Source: Bacteroidales bacterium
Lineage (GTDB): Bacteria; Bacteroidota; Bacteroidia; Bacteroidales; UBA932
Direction of reading: 5' to 3'
Length of the DNA stretch: 32,332 nucleotides
Assembly (NCBI GenBank): GCA_021443665.1
Contig: JABUTN010000006.1
Location: forward strand, 1 to 32,332
Shown here: piece after piece, positions 25,459 through 32,332 of the stretch
How positions within the stretch are numbered: the first letter of the stretch is position 1
Layout: each line of letters begins with the position of its first letter
The notes under the pieces: model-generated
The model's input: only the letters and a program-made list of their open reading frames with translations
What the model was told of the DNA's origin: nothing
Databases searched by the model: none
Translations under genes and position numbers: made by a program

Positions 25459-25909
25459 CGAGCAGACAATATCAATGTTGCTGATGTCTATGCTGGGTTC
25501 GCTGGCACAGCTGGACCGGCTTACCGCGGACACGCATTGCCGGCAGATAGAGACCCTGTTGTCGGAAGATTTTGTCTGCAGTATGACGGATGCGGCGGGA
25601 AACACTGAGAACGCTACTTTGCCTGCGCTTGCCCTTATGCCGCCCTCGCTCCTTTATCTGTCAGAGTTTTCGATAGAGATAAAGGGGAACGAACAGTTGG
25701 GCGGCATCGGGGAAAGGTTGCGTTCAGCGGACGCTGAGGACCTTTCGCAGGAGGGCAGGGAATTGCGGCAGCTCATTGCGGAACTCGGATTCAATGCCGA
25801 CTTCATAGTGAGCGGGAGCGGGAATGACACGACCTTGAATTTCGTTGTATATAAGGACTCGTCAACGATGACCGACTACATCGAGAACTGGCTTGAAGAA
25901 ATGGAATGA
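25448..25909 (+). CDS. Highly divergent relative F
   Basis: This 153-residue protein shows only PALALMPPSLLYLSEFSIEI as a likely counterpart of the second motif; the third motif is absent. The N terminus (LLMSMLGSLAQLDRLTADTHC) is hydrophobic but does not look like a signal peptide. I chose the GTG at 25448, which overlaps the end of gene E; an ATG at 25475 is the alternative. The overlap indicates translational coupling. Its family membership rests on position and one motif, so it is uncertain. Confidence 0.55.
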   Translation: MESSEQTISMLLMSMLGSLAQLDRLTADTHCRQIETLLSEDFVCSMTDAAGNTENATLPALALMPPSLLYLSEFSIEIKGNEQLGGIGERLRSADAEDLSQEGRELRQLIAELGFNADFIVSGSGNDTTLNFVVYKDSSTMTDYIENWLEEME

Positions 25910-25920
25910 AAGCAAATACC

Positions 25921-25930
25921 TTTAAAATTT
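25921..25930 (+). promoter_or_regulatory. AAAATTT leader element before the zinc-ribbon gene
   Basis: TTTAAAATTT lies seven bases before the ATG at 25938. The 28-base gap before this gene is the longest in the operon. Confidence 0.3.
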
Positions 25931-25937
25931 AACTGAA

Positions 25938-26153
25938 ATGGCACAACAAACACCCGGAATGAAATGCCCCCAGTGCGGGATGTTCATTCCAACTACGATA
26001 AACGATATTCTGACACAACCCGCTCTCATCTGCCCTTATTGCGGGCTCTGCCTGACCATCAACCGTGAGGAATCCAGGCGTGCGATGGAGATACTCAAGG
26101 ATGTGAACGAGGCTCAGCAGAATCTCAACGAAACTGCCAATCGTTACAAGTAA
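25938..26153 (+). CDS. Small zinc-ribbon protein
   Basis: This is a 71-residue protein with CPQC (C10, C13) and CPYC (C32, C35) knuckles plus C38, the pattern of a zinc ribbon. A helical, polar C-terminal tail (about 43-71, rich in E, R and Q) follows. It does not resemble the DUF2589-like core. It lies between relative F and paralog H, 12 bases from the latter, so it is a fixed member of the operon. It could bind nucleic acid or act as a structural clamp; the function is unknown. Confidence 0.75.
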   Translation: MAQQTPGMKCPQCGMFIPTTINDILTQPALICPYCGLCLTINREESRRAMEILKDVNEAQQNLNETANRYK

Positions 26154-26160
26154 AATTTTA
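26151..26160 (+). promoter_or_regulatory. AAAATTT leader element before paralog H
   Basis: TAAAATTTTA begins at the stop codon of the zinc-ribbon gene and ends five bases before the ATG at 26166. It is the clearest copy of the A/T-rich element. Confidence 0.3.
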
Positions 26161-26165
26161 TCAAG

Positions 26166-26888
26166 ATGGCTATAGAAAACAATGATATCAAAAGTCTTGC
26201 GAATGCGGCGAAGGCTTTGCCTCTCCAGTCCCTTATAGGCGGGCCGCTTGAGGCCTGTGTGCAGGCTCAGGCCCAGGCCGCGGAAGCCACGCAGCGGTAT
26301 ATCTGGGGGACGGGCTTCAGACCGGTCGATGCTGCAAACACAGAGTTTGAGGCGGTGACCGTCAGTTTCTCCTTTACCCAGAACGGGGTCCTGAAAATGC
26401 TGACAGTGCCGCTCCTGACGATTGTTCCCATACCCTATATGCAGATTGATACCGTCAAGATACGGTTCAATGCGGATATGTCCGTTGACAATAACGGCAA
26501 TCTGATGGCAAAGTATTCCACCGATACGGCCACCATCGAGAAGCAGAGCGTGTCCAAATACTCCCTGCACAACAACCTTAACGTGGAGGTGGTCGCTTCC
26601 GGCCATTCCATGCCCGAAGGAGTGAACAAGATGCTCGAATTGCTCGGCAACTGTATGGAGATAAAGGACATTCTGCCTATTTCCGCACGTGTTATTTATC
26701 TGGATGAGAAAACAAAGTCGGCCATTGTATATGTGGGAGATGTTGAGAGCGAGGATAAACTGACATGTGATGGCGCCTATAAGAAGTCGTGGAACAAATA
26801 TAAGGGAATGGCTATGCTGGAGTTCAGGGAAAAGGGCGATTTCGTGATTACTTCAGGAGGCCGCAGCGCAGTTGTGACTGTAAAATAA
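26166..26888 (+). CDS. DUF2589-like paralog H with C-terminal beta domain
   Basis: This 240-residue paralog has LPLQSLIGGPLEACVQAQAQAA (about 18-39), VPLLTIVPIPYMQIDTVKIRF (about 81-101), then VEVVASGHSMPEGVNKMLELLGN (about 140-162). The glutamate in MPEG replaces the alanine of MPAG. A beta-rich C-terminal segment ends SGGRSAVVTVK. No signal peptide. It begins 12 bases after the zinc-ribbon gene and ends seven bases before gene I, with which it shares a V-T-V-S-F-S-F-x-Q-N-G-x-L strand. It is probably the closest core relative of gene I. Confidence 0.8.
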   Translation: MAIENNDIKSLANAAKALPLQSLIGGPLEACVQAQAQAAEATQRYIWGTGFRPVDAANTEFEAVTVSFSFTQNGVLKMLTVPLLTIVPIPYMQIDTVKIRFNADMSVDNNGNLMAKYSTDTATIEKQSVSKYSLHNNLNVEVVASGHSMPEGVNKMLELLGNCMEIKDILPISARVIYLDEKTKSAIVYVGDVESEDKLTCDGAYKKSWNKYKGMAMLEFREKGDFVITSGGRSAVVTVK

Positions 26889-26895
26889 TCTTAAG

Positions 26896-28362
26896 TTGAA
26901 GCAGGCTGATCCACAAGCGATAAAAGACCTTATCGGTATGCCTGTCAATTCCTGCCTGCAAGCGCAGAAAAGGATAGGCCGTACTGTTGTGCGTTATATC
27001 CAGGATACCGGTTTCAGACGCTCGATGGAGTTTGCCAATCTGTGTGAAGTGGTGACCGTGAGTTTCAGCTTCCGGCAGAATGGCCTGCTGCGCGTTTTGA
27101 CGGTTCCCCTGCTTTCGCTTGTGCCTATGCCTATGCTGCAGATAGACCAGGCCAATCTGAAATTTATCGCCAACCTCGAAGGACGGGAAAACGGCCATCT
27201 GCAGGCCAGATACGGCAATAGTACTGGCAATGGTTGGGGCTATAGTTCGGAAACCAGGTATGCGGGGCAGATGAAGATAAATGTCTCGCTCCGGCGCTAT
27301 GGCATTACCAGCGGTCTGGGCAAATTGCTGGATCTGGTCAACAACCAATGCATAAATTCAACACCGCTCGACCCTTCCAAACTTCCGAAGATAGACTGGG
27401 AGCAACGCAGGGCCGTGGGTGAAGTGGTGATGGGCATCCGTGATGCGAACGAACGGAATATGTCGGCGATACTCTCCGCCCTTGAGAAGAACGCACCGCT
27501 GGAGCGCGTCGAGCCTGAAGAGGTTGTGGAGGAGGTTCCGGAGGAAGTTGCAATAGACCTCTCAGCCCTGCCATACGATATCGCCGACCCGGAGGATCTG
27601 GTGCTTCTGGAGACAGAGGCTATGGACATATTCTCCTTCCTTGGCTCTCTTGCCGGCAAGGGGAATGGCAAGGCCGAATTGAACAGTGCCATCAGGAAAA
27701 TCTTTGGCTCTCTGGGTTATGGAACTGTCATCGACCTTGAGAAGGACAGCGATGATGCCGTTCTTATGTTTTATGTCAGGAGACCGATGTTCCTCAGGTG
27801 CGTCGCGATAGAGAGGTCGGATGTCAAACGCAAGGTCGCTGTCATCCGGAAGTCCCCTTACGATGTGCTTACAGTAGAGAGGTCTCTTGTATTCAGCAAT
27901 CCCCGTTTGGTCGAGAGCATGCTGGCGGCAAAACTGAGATTATGCACTCGGGCGGCGTATCCCGGCAAATTCAGCGTCGTGGAGCTGCAGAAGGAAGTGG
28001 CGGAACTGTTCCTTCGTGCATATACTGCCACAGGAGCGCAGGAGGCGGATTATTACATCGGCGTAGTCAATGAGAACAAGTTGGTCCAGGTAATGACCGT
28101 CAGGAGGCTTGGCAATGAAGGGGATTATGAACTTATGCAGCTTGCCACCCGGCACAGATACAGCGTGAGAAACGGATTGTTCAGCATGCTGAGGTTTTTC
28201 ACCAAGATTAGCGGATGGATTAGCCCGAACTGCATAATCGTTTACAACGAACTGAACACCAGCAGTGGCAGCATCCTCGACGCCCTGGGCTTCAAGCGTC
28301 AGGATAACGCCCCCATCCCCTCTGACCGATTCCCCTTCGGCGCCGAATGCTGGCGTCTCTGA
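26896..28362 (+). CDS. DUF2589-like core fused to a nuclease-like and GNAT-like C-terminal module
   Basis: This is the last gene of the operon (488 residues). The start is a TTG at 26896; the first ATG (residue 15) would cut into the conserved IGMPVNSCLQAQ helix. Residues 1-155 keep the family motifs (VPLLSLVPMPMLQI, SGLGKLLDLVNN). An acidic linker (about 205-218) leads to a region at about 235-345 that recalls the PD-(D/E)XK/Vsr-like part of some homing and phage endonucleases. In FYVRRPMFLRCVAIE the glutamate is kept but the usual first acid is absent. Residues 384-488 (YYIGVVNENKLVQVMTV, YSVRNGLFSMLRFFTK, PNCIIVYNE, ILDALGFKR) resemble the GNAT-like tail found after such nucleases. The similarity is by eye and from memory. 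It may be an effector or a domesticated, catalytically reduced nuclease. Confidence 0.75.
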   Translation: MKQADPQAIKDLIGMPVNSCLQAQKRIGRTVVRYIQDTGFRRSMEFANLCEVVTVSFSFRQNGLLRVLTVPLLSLVPMPMLQIDQANLKFIANLEGRENGHLQARYGNSTGNGWGYSSETRYAGQMKINVSLRRYGITSGLGKLLDLVNNQCINSTPLDPSKLPKIDWEQRRAVGEVVMGIRDANERNMSAILSALEKNAPLERVEPEEVVEEVPEEVAIDLSALPYDIADPEDLVLLETEAMDIFSFLGSLAGKGNGKAELNSAIRKIFGSLGYGTVIDLEKDSDDAVLMFYVRRPMFLRCVAIERSDVKRKVAVIRKSPYDVLTVERSLVFSNPRLVESMLAAKLRLCTRAAYPGKFSVVELQKEVAELFLRAYTATGAQEADYYIGVVNENKLVQVMTVRRLGNEGDYELMQLATRHRYSVRNGLFSMLRFFTKISGWISPNCIIVYNELNTSSGSILDALGFKRQDNAPIPSDRFPFGAECWRL

Positions 28363-28380
28363 GCTTTCAGACAACTGGCA

Positions 28381-29100
<720 letters not shown>

Positions 29101-29122
29101 TAAATCTGTGCTTAGGATTATG

Positions 29123-29130
29123 CAAAAGTA
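29123..29130 (-). promoter_or_regulatory. -7 box of the ftsE promoter
   Basis: The minus strand reads TACTTTTG, an exact TAnnTTTG match, 22 bases upstream of the ATG at 29100, which is a normal leader length. No TTTG is seen at the -33 position. Confidence 0.55.
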
Positions 29131-29142
29131 GTAACTTTTTCA

Positions 29143-29150
29143 TAATTTTG
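29143..29150 (+). promoter_or_regulatory. -7 box of the TPR gene promoter
   Basis: TAATTTTG matches TAnnTTTG exactly but ends only four bases before the ATG at 29155. The transcript would be leaderless or nearly so. No TTTG is seen at the -33 position. Confidence 0.45.
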
Positions 29151-29154
29151 CATT

Positions 29155-31533
29155 ATGCATCTTCGCGGGGCGATATTGTCTGTGCTTCTGGCTCTGGCAT
29201 TCTGTGCAGAGGCCTTTCCCTATGACGGAAAGGAGGCCCCGCTGCAGCATTGCGAGTCCCTTATGGCCGGTCAGAACTATGCGGCTGTGATAGAGTATTG
29301 CGACCGGTTTCTGAACAGCCCGGCGGCGGAACTGACTCTTACCGGGCGCACAAAACTGGCCGAATACAGGGTGCTGTGCGCTGCACTGCTCGGACGGGCG
29401 GACATTGACGCTCTTGTGGATGAGTTCGTGGGGGCATACCCTTGGTCGGGCCGGATTCCCACAATCATTTTCAGACAGGGGGCTTACTATTTCTCAAAAG
29501 GAGATTACGCAAAGGCCTGCGGGATTCTCAGCGGCATAAATTCCAAGGACTTGCCCCTGGACTGCCGAAATGAGATGCTTTTCGAACTTGCCTTCAGCAA
29601 TATGAGGGTGGGCAACGATGAGGAGGCACTTGCGCATTTCAGCCGCTTGGCGGACAAACCCCTGGCCCCGCAACGCAGCGCCGCTGCATACTATGCGGGC
29701 TATATCCTTTACAAGTCCGCCGATTTCGCCGGCTGTGCCGGAATGATGGAGAAAGTGCAGGACAACGAGTTGTATAGCCCCCACGCGTTGTTCTTCCTAA
29801 TGGAGTCCCGCTTTATGCTTAAGGACTATGCGTATGTGGTGGAGCATTCCGCAGATGTGGAGAAAATGGCCCAGGAGTACCGGCACAAGGCGGCAAGGTT
29901 TGTGTCATCTTCCTATATGGAGCGCAACGAACCCGCCCCCGCCCAGAAGTGGATGGAGAAATACCGTGCCCGGGGTGAATCGTTCTCGCGCCGCGATGAC
30001 TACTACGCCGGCATAATCTCATATTCGGCAGGGGACTATCCGTCGGCAATCAAGTGCTTTCAGAATGTGGCTTCGGATAGCGACTCCCTGGGACACAGCG
30101 CCTGGGTGTACATCGGCAATGCCTACCTGAACCTGAAGAACAAGCAGGCGGCACATGAGGCCTTCGGCAAGGCCGCTGAAATCGGGATAGACCCCAATCT
30201 GAAGAAGGAATCGTATTTCCTGTGGGCGAAACTCTCCTTCGACCTCTACAGGGACATATCCAAATTCGAGGAGTTCATAAAACTCTATCCCGACTGGCAG
30301 GAAGCGGATGAAATCTATTCCTATATGGCAAGTTCCTGCCTGCTCAACAAACAGTACAGGACAGCCATCATCAATCTGAACAAAATCAGCCACCTCACCC
30401 CGGAACAGGCACGGAACCTCCAGAAGGCTGCCTATCTCCGCGGAATGCAGCTCTACAGTCGCGGTAATTACAGCGGGGCCGTGTCAAACTTCAGGATTTG
30501 CGTGCGATATACAAGGATGGATGTCCCTCTGGGTCTGGATTCTCACTATTGGATGGCGGAATCCTTCTACAGGATCGAGCGTTATGATGACGCGAAGAAG
30601 TTGCTTGAAAGCGCCTTTGCAAACAAAACTTTCGCCTCTATGGATGTGTATGCGGATGCGCGGGCACTGTATGACCGCTGCATCGAGGCCGGACGGCCCC
30701 TGCAGGATGAAGCCGGCGAGGCTGAGGACGAGCTCGCGGATCCCGCATACTCCAAGGCGGAACAGTTATATGTGTCCGGAGACTGGCGCGCTTGCATCAC
30801 TTCGTTCAAAAAGTATCTGTCTTCGCAAGCCGACCGGCCGAACGCTGCGACTGCACGCTATTATATGGCTGAATCATACAGGAATCTTGGGGAAATGGAG
30901 TCCGCGCTCGATCTTTACAGGAAGGTGATGGACGGCAGTGAGGGGGACCTTCTGGAACTTGCCGCCCTCAATTATGCCCGGACAGCCTATTCGATGGAGC
31001 GTTATGAAGATGCGGTGGAAGGCTATGAAATCCTGGCGCAGAACTCGCTTATTGGCAACAACAGGCGCGAGGGGCAGAGGGGACTTATGCTCTCATATTA
31101 CCGCCTCGGCCTGTTTGAAAAGAGTCTTGACAATGCGAAGGCACTCGATGAAACCCTGCTTTCCAATCTGTATGCCGCAAAATGCCTCCTGCGTATGGGA
31201 CGCAGCGCGGAGGCGGAGCCCTATCTCAGGGAACTGGCGCGTGAAGCCGATACGGAGGAGGGGGCGGAGGCGCGTTTCCTCCAGATCAAGGATGCATACG
31301 AGAAAGGCGAGTTCGACCGTATGAGAACCTTGGCCTATGACTTTGCCGACACTCAGACACCGCACCACAAATGGGTAGCGCAGTCGTTTATGCTTCTGGG
31401 AGACTCACAGGCGGAATCGGGCGATACGGAGTCAGCTTTGGCGATATGGCAGGGCATACTGGACAGATACGGTCCGACATCCAAAGACGATATAGTGGAA
31501 CAGCTTAAACTCAGAATATCCGAAGCGAAATGA
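29155..31533 (+). CDS. Secreted tetratricopeptide-repeat protein
   Basis: The 792-residue protein has a signal peptide (MHLRGAILSVLLALAFCAEA, residue 20). Many TPR-like helical repeats fill the rest. Examples are YYFSKGDYAKACGIL, YYAGIISYSAGDYPSAIKCF, AWVYIGNAYLNLKNKQAAHEAF, and near the C terminus YYMAESYRNLGEMESALDLY and FMLLGDSQAESGDTESALAIW. TPR proteins bind partner proteins, and this one should act in the periplasm. Its stop overlaps the start of the beta-barrel gene (ATGA), so the two are coupled and probably work together at the outer membrane. The exact partner is unknown. Confidence 0.85.
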   Translation: MHLRGAILSVLLALAFCAEAFPYDGKEAPLQHCESLMAGQNYAAVIEYCDRFLNSPAAELTLTGRTKLAEYRVLCAALLGRADIDALVDEFVGAYPWSGRIPTIIFRQGAYYFSKGDYAKACGILSGINSKDLPLDCRNEMLFELAFSNMRVGNDEEALAHFSRLADKPLAPQRSAAAYYAGYILYKSADFAGCAGMMEKVQDNELYSPHALFFLMESRFMLKDYAYVVEHSADVEKMAQEYRHKAARFVSSSYMERNEPAPAQKWMEKYRARGESFSRRDDYYAGIISYSAGDYPSAIKCFQNVASDSDSLGHSAWVYIGNAYLNLKNKQAAHEAFGKAAEIGIDPNLKKESYFLWAKLSFDLYRDISKFEEFIKLYPDWQEADEIYSYMASSCLLNKQYRTAIINLNKISHLTPEQARNLQKAAYLRGMQLYSRGNYSGAVSNFRICVRYTRMDVPLGLDSHYWMAESFYRIERYDDAKKLLESAFANKTFASMDVYADARALYDRCIEAGRPLQDEAGEAEDELADPAYSKAEQLYVSGDWRACITSFKKYLSSQADRPNAATARYYMAESYRNLGEMESALDLYRKVMDGSEGDLLELAALNYARTAYSMERYEDAVEGYEILAQNSLIGNNRREGQRGLMLSYYRLGLFEKSLDNAKALDETLLSNLYAAKCLLRMGRSAEAEPYLRELAREADTEEGAEARFLQIKDAYEKGEFDRMRTLAYDFADTQTPHHKWVAQSFMLLGDSQAESGDTESALAIWQGILDRYGPTSKDDIVEQLKLRISEAK

Positions 31534-32332
31534 GTCTTGCGAGAAAAATATCCCTGATTTCGATTCTGGCGGCGGGCTGCCTGTCCGCGCAGGTGCCGGA
31601 TTCTCTGCTGAAGTTCGAACTCCGCTTCGATTATGACACTTTCGAGCAGCCGCTGAAGGATATCTACGAGTTCTCGCCCGTAGGTTCCGCAGACCTTTTC
31701 AGGCTTGGCAAAAAACGTTATCCGGTATTCCGTCTGGAGGCTGCCGGAGCATACCCTTGGGCGGCTGATGCGGAATTGGATGTCCGGCCTGTGCTCGGGG
31801 AAAAGTTCGGCTTCGCCCTGGAGGGAGCCCATCACAGCTATTGGGGCAGATTATGGGGACAGGACACCCTGCTGTATGCCCCAGGTATGCGCAATGCCGT
31901 GGGTGCCGACATCAGTTATGTCTGGAAAAAGGGCGAACTGCACGCCTCAGGGGGCTGGGACCACAACAAGTATGACTTCACATACCAAAGGGCTTCCGCC
32001 GCCCTCAGCGCGAGGTCTGTGAATGCCTCTCCGACCTCCTTTCTGTGGAGGGCCGATGCCTCGTATCAGCATTATTCGCTTTTTGGGGACCTGCGCTGTC
32101 CCCAGAACAGGGGACAGGTGGATATCGCCCTTGGCGCGGTAATAGCCGGCAAACACAAGGTTTATGTGGAGATTGGCGCGGATGTGTCCGGCTCCGTCAT
32201 CGGCGGAAGGGACTCTGTCACCTATTCCTTCAGTCTTAGCCCCCAATACAGGTTCGAGACCGACAGGCTGAAGCTAAGGGCCGGGATAGGCCTGGTCTAT
32301 GCGGGTCCGGACACCGCCCCTCCCGGGCAGAT
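31530..32332 (+). CDS. Outer-membrane beta-barrel protein, partial (runs off window)
   Basis: The frame is open from the ATG at 31530 to the last base, giving 267 codons so far. A signal peptide (LARKISLISILAAGCLSAQ) is followed by mostly short, alternating polar and hydrophobic segments with frequent aromatic residues. Examples are KFGFALEGAHHSYWG, FLWRADASYQHYSLFG and HKVYVEIGADVSG. This is the pattern of transmembrane beta strands. No TonB box or plug domain is visible in the part seen. It is translationally coupled to the TPR protein. The C-terminal end lies outside the window, so the family cannot be named. Confidence 0.72.
   Translation, partial: MSLARKISLISILAAGCLSAQVPDSLLKFELRFDYDTFEQPLKDIYEFSPVGSADLFRLGKKRYPVFRLEAAGAYPWAADAELDVRPVLGEKFGFALEGAHHSYWGRLWGQDTLLYAPGMRNAVGADISYVWKKGELHASGGWDHNKYDFTYQRASAALSARSVNASPTSFLWRADASYQHYSLFGDLRCPQNRGQVDIALGAVIAGKHKVYVEIGADVSGSVIGGRDSVTYSFSLSPQYRFETDRLKLRAGIGLVYAGPDTAPPGQ

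Larger units (their letters stand above)
21205..28362 (+). other. Nine-gene operon of DUF2589-like paralogs
   Basis: Nine co-directional genes have gaps of 6-28 bases or a short overlap, and no internal terminator is visible. Six encode the full three-motif core, two encode degraded forms and one is a zinc-ribbon protein. Signal peptides are absent throughout. The likely promoter at 21137-21166 is the only one found. Confidence 0.85.

Noticed and set aside
28363-28380. Searched for a terminator between the paralog operon and ftsE
   Set aside because: The 18-base gap holds no stable hairpin with a T run on either strand.

Overview
The window looks like chromosomal DNA from a member of the Bacteroidota, most likely the order Bacteroidales. 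I infer this from the promoter style (several TAnnTTTG -7 boxes, two of them with a TTG or TTTG about 19-20 bp upstream), from the general lack of Shine-Dalgarno sequences in favour of A/T-rich leaders, and from the gene content (a TamB-like giant protein, a secreted glycoside hydrolase family 2 enzyme, FtsE, a secreted TPR protein paired with a beta-barrel). The genus cannot be fixed from this sequence alone.

Left part (1-18984): a REP-like palindrome, a terminator and a tRNA-Ala(GGC) on the minus strand. These are followed by a five-gene plus-strand operon for a MacB-type tripartite efflux pump (ATPase, two FtsX/MacB permeases, periplasmic adaptor, TolC-like channel). A very large minus-strand TamB-like gene follows, with an apparent ACG start codon. 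Divergent from it is a secreted GH2 beta-galactosidase-like enzyme. A minus-strand operon then encodes a putative lipoprotein, an RND adaptor lipoprotein, an RND pump and a second TolC-like channel.

Middle (19012-28362): a minus-strand ClpB that lacks the usual N-terminal domain stands divergent from a nine-gene plus-strand operon, which is the most unusual part of the window. Six of its proteins share a core with three motifs: L-I-G-G-P-L-x-A-C-I-x-A-Q, V-P-L-L-T-x-V-P-I-P, and M-P-A-G-M-x-K-V-L-E-L-L-N. From memory this core matches the uncharacterised DUF2589 family. Two further genes look like eroded relatives, one is a 71-residue zinc-ribbon protein, and the last fuses the core to a C-terminal module resembling the nuclease-like plus GNAT-like tail of some phage and homing endonucleases. 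None of these proteins has a signal peptide. A reasonable inference is a cytoplasmic hetero-oligomer of paralogous subunits with one specialised effector or adaptor subunit. A 12-T tract sits inside the likely promoter, so phase-variable expression is possible.

Right part (28381-32332): FtsE on the minus strand, divergent from a secreted TPR-repeat protein whose stop codon overlaps the start of a beta-barrel outer-membrane protein that runs off the window edge.

No CRISPR array, insertion sequence, integrase or rRNA gene was seen, and no gene-free stretch exceeds 300 bases.
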